Source: Oricola cellulosilytica | GTDB taxonomy: Bacteria > Pseudomonadota > Alphaproteobacteria > Rhizobiales > Rhizobiaceae | Length of the DNA: 64,000 nt | Reading direction: 5' to 3' | Assembly (NCBI RefSeq): GCF_019966575.1 | Contig: NZ_JAINFK010000001.1 | Location: 819,626-883,625 of the forward strand | Shown here: piece after piece, positions 38,134-47,320 of the stretch | Layout: every line of letters begins with the position of its first letter | Position numbering within the stretch: the stretch's first letter is position 1 | The notes under the pieces: generated by a model | Databases searched by the model: none | What the model saw: only the letters and a program-made list of their open reading frames with translations | What the model was told of the DNA's origin: nothing | Position numbers and translations under genes: made by a program

Positions 38134-39252
38134 ATGGGGTCAAACGGAAAGAGCAGAGAAACGAAGACGATCAATCTGGCGCTACAGGGAGGCGGATCAC
38201 ACGGCGCCTTCACTTGGGGCGTGCTGGATGCGCTCCTGGAGGACGGTCGGCTCAAGATCGACAGCATTTCGGGAACGAGTGCGGGTGCCATGAATGCCGT
38301 TGCGCTGGTAGACGGCTGGGTGCGCGACGGTGCGGAGGGCGCGCGCCAGTCGCTGTACGACTTCTGGTTCGCTGTCAGCAAGAAGGGACGCTTCTCGCCG
38401 ATTCAGCGGACGGCGCTGGATGTGCTGTGGGGGAGCTGGAACCTTGAGTTTTCGCCGTCTTACCGGGCCTACAACCTGTTTTCGCGAATGTTCTCGCCCT
38501 ATGATCTCAACCTGCTCGATCTCAATCCTTTGCGCGATGTCGTCGACGCCGAAGTCGACTTCGATCATGTTCACACCTGCTCCGACATCAAGGTTTTTAT
38601 CTCGGCGACGAATGTCTGGACCGGCAAGGTACGCGTATTCCGGCCGGAGGAACTTACTCCGGACGTGGTGATGGCGTCTGCCTGCCTGCCGACGGTGTTC
38701 AAGGCGGTCGAGATCGAGGGAATCCCCTATTGGGACGGGGGGTTCGGGGGAAACCCTGCGCTTTTCCCGTTTTTCTATGAAACGGACACTGAGGACTGCC
38801 TGTTGGTGCAGATCAACCCGATCGAGCGGCGAGCGACTCCGAAAACAGCACTGGAAATCCAGGATCGGATGAACGAGATCACCTTCAATGCTGCACTGCT
38901 GCGCGAGTTCCGGGCGATCGAGTTCGTTCGGAGGCTCAAGGAAGACGGCAGGCTGGAGGGCACAAGCTACCGGACACTGCGGATGCACCGGGTTTCTGCC
39001 GATGCGGTGGTGGAAGATCTGTCGGCCTCGACGAAGATCAATGCGGAGTGGGATTTTCTGCAGTATCTGCACGGCATCGGCCGTGCGGCGGCACAGGATT
39101 TCCTCGATGAGCATTTCAACGCGATTGGCGAGAAAGCGACTCTCGATCTTTCCGAGGAGCTCAGCCCGGACATCCTGCCCGATCGGCGAAGAAAGTCGAT
39201 CGGCGGTCACATGCGCGAGGCCATGACGCGGCTTCGCCCGGGCGGTGGGTAG
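38134..39252 (+). CDS. Patatin-like phospholipase
   Basis: A 372-residue lipase-fold protein with the oxyanion loop LQGGGSHGAFTWGVLDALL, the nucleophile Ser in ISGTSAGAMNA (GxSxG), and the catalytic Asp in WDGGFGGNPAL. The start at 38134 is chosen since MGSNGKSRETKTINLALQGGG opens directly into the domain. Patatin-like proteins next to bdhA in rhizobia suggest a link with PHB granules or membrane lipid release, but the substrate is unknown. It converges on the TetR gene with only 3 bases between. Confidence 0.92.
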   Translation: MGSNGKSRETKTINLALQGGGSHGAFTWGVLDALLEDGRLKIDSISGTSAGAMNAVALVDGWVRDGAEGARQSLYDFWFAVSKKGRFSPIQRTALDVLWGSWNLEFSPSYRAYNLFSRMFSPYDLNLLDLNPLRDVVDAEVDFDHVHTCSDIKVFISATNVWTGKVRVFRPEELTPDVVMASACLPTVFKAVEIEGIPYWDGGFGGNPALFPFFYETDTEDCLLVQINPIERRATPKTALEIQDRMNEITFNAALLREFRAIEFVRRLKEDGRLEGTSYRTLRMHRVSADAVVEDLSASTKINAEWDFLQYLHGIGRAAAQDFLDEHFNAIGEKATLDLSEELSPDILPDRRRKSIGGHMREAMTRLRPGGG

Positions 39253-39255
39253 GAT

Positions 39256-39846
39256 TTACCCTTTCGTCAGGGCATTGCTCACGAAGGCGACAAGATTGCG
39301 GACGTCGTCTTCAATCGGCTTGCCGCGTAAATAGTTGGACTTCATGCCCTCCATCGCCTGCATCACGATGGATGCGACGGCATGTGCGTCGACACCAAGA
39401 GGTTCGAGTGAGACCTCGCCAGTTCGCGCGGCTTCTTCAATCCCCTTGGCAATTACTCCGATCAGGGACTGACACCATTCTTCCTCGATATCGCTGGCAA
39501 TCTCCTCGTTGACGCCGATTAGCTCCATGCCGTGCGGCGTGGCGTCGATCTTGCGATGCATGGAAAGTATGCTGACATCCAGTGCGTCGTAGAGACGCTC
39601 GGAAAATGGCTTGGCGCCGTGGAACGCCGAAATTGCCTCTGTCGCAGTAGATTCCAGGAGACTACGGCTCAGGCCCCGGAAGATCTCCGACTTGTTGCGG
39701 AATATCTGGTAAAGGGCCGGCCGCGACATGCCTGCAGCCCGAGCGATATCGTCCATCGACGTCTTGCGAAAACCGTAGTTGATGAACACGTCGAAGGCGG
39801 CCGAGAGAATCGTCCCGCGTTTGTCCGGTGAAGTTTGAAGCATCAT
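39256..39846 (-). CDS. TetR-family regulator divergent from the molybdenum hydroxylase
   Basis: A 196-residue repressor-type protein with the TetR helix-turn-helix at about residues 10-55: ILSAAFDVFINYGFRKTSMDDIA, then AGMSRPALYQIFRNKSEIF. The ligand-binding C-terminal half is not assigned to a substrate. It is divergent from the iron-sulfur subunit gene, and a four-half-site dyad sits in the shared gap, so control of both is likely. Confidence 0.93.
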   Translation of the reverse strand: MMLQTSPDKRGTILSAAFDVFINYGFRKTSMDDIARAAGMSRPALYQIFRNKSEIFRGLSRSLLESTATEAISAFHGAKPFSERLYDALDVSILSMHRKIDATPHGMELIGVNEEIASDIEEEWCQSLIGVIAKGIEEAARTGEVSLEPLGVDAHAVASIVMQAMEGMKSNYLRGKPIEDDVRNLVAFVSNALTKG

Positions 39847-39850
39847 GACT

Positions 39851-39889
39851 TGACGATATGACAGTTTTCGTTATTTTGTCAATTTGTCA
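39851..39889. promoter_or_regulatory. Candidate TetR operator: four half-sites in one dyad
   Basis: The gap between the TetR gene and the molybdenum hydroxylase operon holds TGACG (39851), TGACA (39859), TGTCA (39877) and TGTCA (39885). The pairs are symmetric about 39870 and each outer site is 8 bases from its inner partner. This is the layout expected for two cooperating TetR dimers. Operator function is inferred. Confidence 0.7.
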
Positions 39890-39943
39890 GGTTGCCGATC
39901 CACAGAAGGTCGGACACCGCACGTTCCCGCAAGTCACCTTGAA

Positions 39944-40429
39944 ATGAGCATGTCGATGAAACTGGTTGTCAATGGAGAGACGCTCGATCTGGATGTCGAT
40001 CCGGAGATGCCGTTGCTCTGGGCTCTGCGCGACGTCGCGGGGGTCAAGGGCCCGAAATTCGGGTGCGGCGTGGCGGCCTGCGGTGCCTGCACCGTGGTGA
40101 TTGACGGTATGGCCGTGCGGTCCTGCTCGTTACCGGTCGGTGACGTCGATGGGGACGTGCGGACGATCGATGGTCTGGTGAGAGACGGCAGAATGCATCC
40201 GGTGCAGAAGGCCTGGATGGACGAACAAGTTCCGCAGTGCGGCTACTGTCAAGCCGGCCAGATCATGAGCGCTGTTGCGCTGCTCGAGGAGATCCCCCAT
40301 CCAAGCGACGCTGAAATCGACGATGCCATGCAGGGTAATCTCTGCCGTTGCGGGACCTATCCCCGCATTCGGTCGGCGATCAAGAAAGCCGCGGCCGCGA
40401 TGCCGGTAACGCTGGACGCGGAGACCTGA
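39944..40429 (+). CDS. [2Fe-2S] subunit of a molybdenum hydroxylase (IorA-like)
   Basis: A 161-residue electron-transfer subunit. The N-terminal ferredoxin-like domain has [16 protein letters not shown] (first 2Fe-2S), and the C-terminal domain has [18 protein letters not shown] and [16 protein letters not shown] (second 2Fe-2S). This is the isoquinoline 1-oxidoreductase alpha-subunit layout. Three in-frame ATGs (39944, 39950, 39956) are possible starts. The large subunit follows after 2 bases. Confidence 0.92.
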   Translation: MSMSMKLVVNGETLDLDVDPEMPLLWALRDVAGVKGPKFGCGVAACGACTVVIDGMAVRSCSLPVGDVDGDVRTIDGLVRDGRMHPVQKAWMDEQVPQCGYCQAGQIMSAVALLEEIPHPSDAEIDDAMQGNLCRCGTYPRIRSAIKKAAAAMPVTLDAET

Positions 40430-40431
40430 TC

Positions 40432-42699
40432 TTGGGCAAGATTCTTCGGCGAACGTTCCTGGTGGGCACCGGCGTCATCGCTGGCGGCCTTGCTGTGGGC
40501 TTTTACACGGGATTCCGTCCACATGAAAATCCACTGGAGGCCGGGTTGGCGGACGGCGAGTCGACGTTCAACCCGTTTGTTCGCATCGATGCCGGCGGGA
40601 AAATTCATGTGATCGTGCCGCGCGCTGAAATGGGGCAGGGCGTTACTACGACACTAGCCGCGTTAGTGGCCGAAGAACTGGGTGTAGGGTTGTCGGCAGT
40701 CGAGGTCGAGCACGGTCCCGCCGCCGGCGCTTATTATAACAGCGTCATGCTCGAAGAGAGCGGACCATATCCGGTTTTCGCCAAGACGCTTCTGGCTGAA
40801 ACCACGCGTGCTCTGTCCGGGGCGACCGGCCGGTTACTCGGATTGCAGGTGACTGGCGGTTCCTCGTCGGTGCGCGACGCGTTCGAAAAGATGCGCCACG
40901 CTGGCGCCGTCGCGCGGTATCTTCTCCTACAGGCGGCATCCGAAGAGATGGGCGAGGCAGTACCGGACCTGTTAATCGAAGGGACCGAGGTCGTATCCGC
41001 CAGTGGCGAGCGCGTTTCGCTGGGCGTAATCGGACCGAAGGCGGCCCTGATCAAGCCACCGAGCGACCTGGCATTGAAGGATCCATCCGAATGGACCCTT
41101 CTCGGTAAGCCGCAGCAGCGCACCGACCTGCTCGCCAAGGTAACAGGGGCGCCGATCTTCGGCATCGATACCGATCTTCCAAACATGGTTTACGGCACGG
41201 TCAGAATGTCGCCTCGCTTGGGTGCCGGCATCCGATCTTTCGACATGGCAGCAGCGGAAGCAATGCCGGGCGTGATCAAGATCGTGCGGATGGACACCCA
41301 GACAGGCACGGGATTTGGCGTCATCGCGGAAAACACCTGGGCGGCTTTCCAGGCGGCGCGGGCGATCGACGTCGAATGGGAAGATGCGCCTTATCCGGAC
41401 GATACGAACGCGATCATGGAGGTTTTCAGGGGGCGGCTGGACAGTGGCGCTGCGGGTTCGTCCTATCGGGATGATGGCGATGTTGAGGCCGCATTCGCTG
41501 ACGCGCCGGCGGATTTGGTGCTGACAGCGGATTATGAGGTTCCCTATCTCGCGCATGCGGCGATGGAGCCCATGAATGCAACGGCATGGTTGCGAGACGG
41601 AAAGCTCGATATCTGGGCTCCGAACCAGGCGCCGACGGTTATCCAGACGGTTTGCGCCGGAATTGCCGGAATCGACGCCCAGGACGTCGCGGTCAATACA
41701 ACCTACCTTGGAGGTGGCTTCGGACGCCGCGGTGAAGTCGATTTCTCGATCTATGCGACTTTGATGGCCATGAATTCCGACGGGCGGCCTGTCAAGGTGA
41801 CGTGGACCCGCGAAGAAGATACCTCCCACGACACCTACAGGCCTGCGGCTGCAGGACGGTTTCGCGCGCGTGTCGACGCCGACGGCGCCGTTGAGGCCCT
41901 GGACATGCGAATTGCGACGCCCTCGATAATCAAGAGCGTCGGTCGACGCACGTTCCCGTCTTTGCCAACGGGCGGTCCGGAGCGGCTGCTGACCGAAGGC
42001 GCTTTCGACCAGCCGTATACAATTCCTAATTACCGGGTCACGGGCGTCGAAACCGAAATGCCGGTTCCGGTCGGTTTTTGGCGTTCGGTTGGCTATTCCT
42101 TCAACGGATATTTTCACGAGAGCTTTCTCGACGAAATCGCGGAGAAGACCGGACAGGATCCGATCGAGATGCGGATTAGGCTGATGAGCGCCCATCCCGA
42201 AGCGGTGATGGTGATGAAGAAGCTTGCCCAGATCTCGGGATGGGCGCGCCGCCTGCCGGACGGCCGGGCAAAGGGCGTGGCGTTCACGCTGTCTTTTGGT
42301 TCGTATGTCGGCGAGGTCGTGCAGGTGGCACAAACACCGAGCGGCATCCGGGTCGAAAAGGTCTGGGCCGTCGCGGATGTGGGCCGCGCTCTTGATCCCG
42401 GCATAGTGAAGTCCCAGATCGAATCGGGAATTGTCTTTGGGCTTTCCTCGGCCCTCGGTCAGGAGATTACCATCTCCGACGGAAGGGTAGAGCAACAGAA
42501 TTTCTACGATTATGACGCAATGCGGATTCACCAGTGTCCGGAATTCGAGGTGGTAATACTGGAAAATGCGGAGACAATAGGGGGCGTGGGCGAGATAGGC
42601 ACGCCGCCTTCGATTCCCGCGCTAGCGAATGCCATATACGCGCTGACTGGTGAGCGTATACGAACGATGCCCTTGGGCAATCACATCGCCTTTACCTGA
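40432..42699 (+). CDS. Molybdopterin-binding subunit of a molybdenum hydroxylase (IorB-like)
   Basis: A 755-residue catalytic subunit of the isoquinoline 1-oxidoreductase/aldehyde dehydrogenase type, without the FAD subunit of xanthine oxidases. It begins at TTG 40432 (GGAGA site at 40419-40423) with MGKILRRTFLVGTG, a twin-arginine-like export signal, implying a periplasmic enzyme. Cofactor motifs include VPRAEMGQGVTTTLAA, HAAMEPMNATAW, YLGGGFGRRGE and the C-terminal GVGEIGTPPSIPALANA with the expected catalytic Glu. The substrate is unknown. Confidence 0.9.
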   Translation: MGKILRRTFLVGTGVIAGGLAVGFYTGFRPHENPLEAGLADGESTFNPFVRIDAGGKIHVIVPRAEMGQGVTTTLAALVAEELGVGLSAVEVEHGPAAGAYYNSVMLEESGPYPVFAKTLLAETTRALSGATGRLLGLQVTGGSSSVRDAFEKMRHAGAVARYLLLQAASEEMGEAVPDLLIEGTEVVSASGERVSLGVIGPKAALIKPPSDLALKDPSEWTLLGKPQQRTDLLAKVTGAPIFGIDTDLPNMVYGTVRMSPRLGAGIRSFDMAAAEAMPGVIKIVRMDTQTGTGFGVIAENTWAAFQAARAIDVEWEDAPYPDDTNAIMEVFRGRLDSGAAGSSYRDDGDVEAAFADAPADLVLTADYEVPYLAHAAMEPMNATAWLRDGKLDIWAPNQAPTVIQTVCAGIAGIDAQDVAVNTTYLGGGFGRRGEVDFSIYATLMAMNSDGRPVKVTWTREEDTSHDTYRPAAAGRFRARVDADGAVEALDMRIATPSIIKSVGRRTFPSLPTGGPERLLTEGAFDQPYTIPNYRVTGVETEMPVPVGFWRSVGYSFNGYFHESFLDEIAEKTGQDPIEMRIRLMSAHPEAVMVMKKLAQISGWARRLPDGRAKGVAFTLSFGSYVGEVVQVAQTPSGIRVEKVWAVADVGRALDPGIVKSQIESGIVFGLSSALGQEITISDGRVEQQNFYDYDAMRIHQCPEFEVVILENAETIGGVGEIGTPPSIPALANAIYALTGERIRTMPLGNHIAFT

Positions 42700-42861
42700 A
42701 ACGTAGATCCGATCCCGGCGATCGGCTCAACCTTGGGGAAAGATGATCGATTTCGCGATTTTTCGGAATCGCGCGGCCAATAGGCCAAAAATGTGAAACC
42801 TCATCGTGTCGCGCACACGCTGCAGTCACTCAAGCCGCCCGCACGGGCGATCGGAAAGCCG

Positions 42862-43998
42862 ATGAAAGCAAATCGTTATGTCGCCATACTGGTGTTCCTC
42901 GGTTCGGCCGCATGGATTGCAACCGGAGAGTTTTCCTTCGTTGGCAGTGCCATAGGCAACGAGGAAGAGAAGCCTGTCGAGGTCACCGCTACGGCCGAAC
43001 AGGCGGACGATGCGCTCGCGATCGTCGGCACAGCCGTCATTCCGCAGGTTGAGCACGCTCGATCGGTAAAGGTGTCCGGGGTAACCAGGGCCGACAAGGA
43101 GACCGTGCTCACATCGCGCACGGGCGGAGTAATCGGCGAGTTGAATGTCGAACAGGGTGATGCGGTGAAGAAGGGCGATGTGATTGCTAGAATCGCACCT
43201 GAAGGCCGCGATGCTGCTGTCCGAACAGCGGAGCAGCAACTGGAGCAGGCGAAAGCCGAGGCCGATGCCCGATTGCGCCTCGTGGAGCGGGGCACCCTGC
43301 CCAAATTGCAGGCTGATGCGGCAGTATCGGCTTTGCGGGCGGCCGAGAGCCAGGTCGAGGCGGCCAAGGCCGAACTGGAACGCCTCGAAGTGGTCGTTCC
43401 CTATGACGGCGTGATTGATGTCCTGCAGATTGAGGAGGGTGCTTCAGTGAACGGAGGCACCCCCGTCGCGACGCTTATCGCGCTAGATCCGATTGTCGGC
43501 ATCGGCGAAGTCAATGAGGGCGATCTTGGCGTGGTCGAAGTCGGCGATGACGCGCAGTTGCGCCTGGTTACGGGTGAGACGGTTGCAGGCAAGGTGCGCT
43601 ATGTCAGCCGTGTCGCGCAGAAAACGACGCGTACATTCACTGTGGAAGTCGAAGTTCCTAATCCGGATCTGGTGATCCCTGCGGGAATGACCGCGGAAGT
43701 CATTCTGCGGGGCCGGCCGGTGCTGGCAACTCCTGTTCCGCGGTCGGTTATCGCACTGAACGACGACGGAGAGCTGGGTATCCGGTCGGTCGATGATCGT
43801 GATCGGGTCGTGTTCCACCCGATCGACATCGTTGACGATTCCACAAGCGCACTGATCCTCGGTGGCATCCCCAAAGGTGCTCGCGTCATCGTGGCCGGCC
43901 AGAATTTCGTCGCGGATGGAGAGAAGGTCAAGGCTGTCGAAAGTGACCGGGAAACGATCGAGCGGCTGATTGAGGAAGCCAGGACGGGAGCGTTATAA
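42862..43998 (+). CDS. RND efflux periplasmic adaptor (HlyD/MFP family)
   Basis: A 378-residue membrane-fusion protein with an N-terminal signal/anchor (MKANRYVAILVFLGSAAWIA), a lipoyl half-motif TSRTGGVIGELNVEQGDAVKKGD, a coiled-coil hairpin (about residues 110-180, rich in Ala/Glu), and beta-barrel and proximal domains (EVEVPNPDLVIPAGMTAEVILRG). A GTG at 42793 could extend it by 23 residues; the ATG at 42862 is preferred. The pump gene follows after a few bases. Confidence 0.92.
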   Translation: MKANRYVAILVFLGSAAWIATGEFSFVGSAIGNEEEKPVEVTATAEQADDALAIVGTAVIPQVEHARSVKVSGVTRADKETVLTSRTGGVIGELNVEQGDAVKKGDVIARIAPEGRDAAVRTAEQQLEQAKAEADARLRLVERGTLPKLQADAAVSALRAAESQVEAAKAELERLEVVVPYDGVIDVLQIEEGASVNGGTPVATLIALDPIVGIGEVNEGDLGVVEVGDDAQLRLVTGETVAGKVRYVSRVAQKTTRTFTVEVEVPNPDLVIPAGMTAEVILRGRPVLATPVPRSVIALNDDGELGIRSVDDRDRVVFHPIDIVDDSTSALILGGIPKGARVIVAGQNFVADGEKVKAVESDRETIERLIEEARTGAL

Positions 43999-44003
43999 TC
44001 GTG

Positions 44004-47000
44004 ATGAGTTTTCTCGACGTTGCGGTGAAGAATGCGCGGCTGACCGTTACCGCGCTGCTGTTCTTTCTTGTCGCTGGTGCTGTCGCCTATGTGAACATCC
44101 CAAAAGAGGCCGAGCCAGACATCCAGTTTCCGGTGATCTACGTCTCGCTGTCACTACAGGGTATTTCGCCGGAGGATTCCGAGCGCCTGCTTGTCCGGCC
44201 GGTCGAAACTCAGGTGAAGAGCATCAAGGGAATCGATAAAATCACGTCAAGCGCGTACCAGGGCGGTGGCAACGTATTAATCGAATTTGATCCGGACTCC
44301 GATCTTTCGACCGCGCTGGAAGACGTGCGCTCGAAGGTTTCGGACGCCAAGAGGCAGTTTCCCGCCGGTGCCGACGAACCGACGGTGAACGAAGTCAACA
44401 TCTCCGAATTCCCAGTCTTGGTGGTCACGCTTTCCGGCAATGCGCCAGAGCGCCTTCTAACCCGCACGGCCAAAGATCTGCGTGACCGGATTGAGGAAGT
44501 GACCGGCGTGCTCGAGGGCAAGCTGCAGGGCTCGCGCGACGAGATGGTGGAAGTGATTATCGACCCGGTCAAGCTGTCCTCCTACGATCTGCAGCTCGAC
44601 GCGCTGATTGGCGGCGTCGTTGCAAATAATCAGCTGGTTGCCGCCGGAACGCTGGAAGGTAGCGAAGGCAAATATGCGGTCAAGGTTCCCGCACTTATCG
44701 AAACCGTCGAAGATGTTGCCAATCTGCCGATTGCTGCCTCCGGTAATGCGGTTGTCCGTGCACGTGACCTCGCCTTGATCCGATCGACTTTCGAGGACGC
44801 CGAATCGATCGCCCGACTTAACGGAAATCCTGCCATCGCGATTGAAGTCTCGAAGCGCGCGGGTGCGAACCTGATCGAGACTGTCGATGCAGTGAAGGCG
44901 ACCGCGGAAGCCTTTAAGCCGTTCCTCCCCGCCGGCGTTGAGGTGAGTTATAGCCAGGATAAGTCGACCGATATCCGCAACATGCTCGACGACCTGCAGA
45001 ACTCGGTTCTGACGGCCGTTATTCTGGTGTTCATCGTTATTTTGTTCTTCCTCGGGTTCCGATCGTCGATTCTTATCGGAATGTCCATCCCGACGGCCTT
45101 CCTGATCGGCATTCTCGGCATCTCGCTCGCCGGGTTGACGGTCAACATTGTGGTGCTCTTCAGCCTGATCCTCGCCGTCGGAATGCTTGTTGATGACGCC
45201 ATCATCGTGACAGAGTACGCCGAACGAAGGATGAGCGAGGGCATGAAGGCCGGCCCGGCCTTTTCGGAGGCGGCGCGCCGAATGTTCGGCCCGGTCGTCG
45301 TCTCGACGCTCACCCGTATTGCCGCTTTCTCGCCGCTCCTGTTCTGGCCGGGCATCGTGGGCGAGTTCATGCGCTATCTGCCGATTACCCTGATTGCCAC
45401 GCTGACAGCCTCGATGGTGTATGCGCTTTTGTTTGCGCCGACGCTCGGATCGATCTTTGGCAAGGCGCATGTCGAAGAACGCCAACCGGATGGCCCCTAC
45501 ATGATGCTGGTCGGACGAGCCGTCCGACATCCGTTCGTCACGATGGGTTTCGTCATGACGCTGATGGCCGCGGTGATCTTTGCCTTCGCCAGCAACAACA
45601 AGGGCGTTGAGTTCTTCCCGAACGTCGAGCCGGAATATGGCCTCGTCTATGTTCATGCGCGGGGGAATTTGTCGCTTGAAGAGCAGGACGAGGCGGTTCG
45701 CCTGGTTGAAAGAAAGATGCTTCAGTGGCCTGGGGTCGAGACCGTCTATTCGCGGGTTGGAAGAACGCTTGGCGGCGGGGGTGGGTTCGGCGGCAGCGTC
45801 GACGAGGATGTCATCGGCACGATCCAGTATGAGTTCGTCGACTGGCGCGAGCGCAAGCCGGCGAGCGAGATTCTGACCGACTTGCGCGGGGCCTTGGCCG
45901 GTTTGCCAGGTATCGAGGCCGAAGTCTCGGTTCCGGATGCAGGGCCCCCACAGGGCAAGCCAATCCAGGTTGAATTGTCCGCCGACGACCCGTCGGGTCT
46001 TGACGATGCGGCAAAACAGGTAGCGAATTATCTGGCATCGATACCGGAAGTGATAGACCTTTCGGACGGCCTTCCCCCACCGTCAATCGACTGGGAATTA
46101 AGAGTCGACCGCACCGAAGCGGCCAAATACGGCATCGGACCGAACTCTGTTGGAACGGTCGTCCAGTTGGTGACAACCGGCTTGAAATTATCCGATTACC
46201 GTCCTGCGGGCGCCGACGATGCGGTTGACATCCGCCTTAGGCTGCCGGAAAACCGGCGAACCCTTTCAACGCTCGATCAATTGCGCATCGAGACGCCGCA
46301 AGGTGCGGTGCCGCTCGCCAATTTCGTGTCCCGCGAACCGGCGCGCAGCCTCGGAACCCTGACCCGCCTCGATGGCACGCGGACGATCACGGTTTCGGCT
46401 AACCTGGTCGAAGGCTCGCAGGATTCGGTTTTCCAGGCGAAAGTTGCGGACGCGATCCCAACTCTCGATCTGCCGGAAAACGTACGCTGGAAACTGGCGG
46501 GCTCAAATGAAGAAAGTGCCGAAGCATCGGCATTTCTGAGCCAGGCATTCGGCGTTGCGATCTTCCTGATCTTCGCGCTGCTGCTCGCCCAGTTCAACCG
46601 CTTCACCTATGTGTGGCTGGTGCTGACAGCGGTGGTGATGTCAACGGTGGGCGTGCTGCTGGGCCTCTTGGTTATGCAAATGCCGTTCTCGATCGTCATG
46701 ACAGCAGTTGGCACGATCGCGCTCGCGGGCGTGGTGGTGAACAACAACATCGTCCTGATCGACACCTATGCCCATTTGCGCAATGAGGGCTGGGACAAGC
46801 TGGAGGCCGTGCTTGAAACCTGCCGTGAGCGTGTGCGGCCGGTGATGCTCACGGCTGTGACCGCCATTCTCGGCGTGCTGCCGATTGCTTTCGGGGTCAA
46901 TCTCGCTTTGCTCGGACACGAGGTTACGATCGGCGCTCCGTCGACCCAGTGGTGGATTGCGCTATCCAGCGCGATCGTTTTCGGCCTCGCCTTCTCGACC

Positions 47001-47234
47001 TTGCTGACGCTTGTGGTCACACCAGCCGCGCTGATGGTCTTCACCCGGGATAACGAATGGATGGCCGACGAGCGGCCACTTCTTACCAAGCTGATTGGGC
47101 GCAGAACAAAGGTGGTGAAGAAGAGTACCAGCCCAGCGAAGGGCGAGCCGCAGACGGGGGTCGCTTCTCCGCGGCCGCCGCAAGTCGAGGACCCGTTCGA
47201 GGACTATCCCGAATATCCGAAGGCGGCGGAGTAG
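44004..47234 (+). CDS. RND efflux transporter, inner-membrane pump
   Basis: A 1,076-residue AcrB/MdtC-like pump starting MSFLDVAVKNARLTV (a GTG at 44001 is an alternative). The first TM helix is followed by the porter domain, and TM4 carries the proton-relay Asp pair in LAVGMLVDDAIIVTEYAERR. The second half repeats the fold, with FAVAIFLIFALLLAQ-type helices and VVVNNNIVLIDTYAHLR. It ends with an acidic C-terminal tail. Substrate unknown. No outer-membrane channel gene is adjacent, so it may use a TolC-like protein elsewhere. Confidence 0.95.
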   Translation: MSFLDVAVKNARLTVTALLFFLVAGAVAYVNIPKEAEPDIQFPVIYVSLSLQGISPEDSERLLVRPVETQVKSIKGIDKITSSAYQGGGNVLIEFDPDSDLSTALEDVRSKVSDAKRQFPAGADEPTVNEVNISEFPVLVVTLSGNAPERLLTRTAKDLRDRIEEVTGVLEGKLQGSRDEMVEVIIDPVKLSSYDLQLDALIGGVVANNQLVAAGTLEGSEGKYAVKVPALIETVEDVANLPIAASGNAVVRARDLALIRSTFEDAESIARLNGNPAIAIEVSKRAGANLIETVDAVKATAEAFKPFLPAGVEVSYSQDKSTDIRNMLDDLQNSVLTAVILVFIVILFFLGFRSSILIGMSIPTAFLIGILGISLAGLTVNIVVLFSLILAVGMLVDDAIIVTEYAERRMSEGMKAGPAFSEAARRMFGPVVVSTLTRIAAFSPLLFWPGIVGEFMRYLPITLIATLTASMVYALLFAPTLGSIFGKAHVEERQPDGPYMMLVGRAVRHPFVTMGFVMTLMAAVIFAFASNNKGVEFFPNVEPEYGLVYVHARGNLSLEEQDEAVRLVERKMLQWPGVETVYSRVGRTLGGGGGFGGSVDEDVIGTIQYEFVDWRERKPASEILTDLRGALAGLPGIEAEVSVPDAGPPQGKPIQVELSADDPSGLDDAAKQVANYLASIPEVIDLSDGLPPPSIDWELRVDRTEAAKYGIGPNSVGTVVQLVTTGLKLSDYRPAGADDAVDIRLRLPENRRTLSTLDQLRIETPQGAVPLANFVSREPARSLGTLTRLDGTRTITVSANLVEGSQDSVFQAKVADAIPTLDLPENVRWKLAGSNEESAEASAFLSQAFGVAIFLIFALLLAQFNRFTYVWLVLTAVVMSTVGVLLGLLVMQMPFSIVMTAVGTIALAGVVVNNNIVLIDTYAHLRNEGWDKLEAVLETCRERVRPVMLTAVTAILGVLPIAFGVNLALLGHEVTIGAPSTQWWIALSSAIVFGLAFSTLLTLVVTPAALMVFTRDNEWMADERPLLTKLIGRRTKVVKKSTSPAKGEPQTGVASPRPPQVEDPFEDYPEYPKAAE

Positions 47235-47241
47235 AATCAAC

Positions 47242-47266
47242 AAGGCCGACGTTCAACGTCGGCCTT
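47242..47266. terminator. Bidirectional terminator between the RND pump and asd
   Basis: AAGGCCGACG (47242-47251) and CGTCGGCCTT (47257-47266) form a perfect 10-base-pair stem with a TTCAA loop, followed by CCTTGTT. It lies between the plus-strand RND gene and the minus-strand asd gene, so it can act in both directions. Confidence 0.9.
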
Positions 47267-47320
47267 CCTTGTTACCCGCGCGGACGTTTTCTCACCGGAC
47301 CGTCACCGGCGCGGTTTCTC

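Noticed and set aside
40972-42531. A 519-codon minus-strand frame opposite the IorB-like gene
   Set aside because: Antisense shadow; the plus-strand protein has full cofactor motifs.
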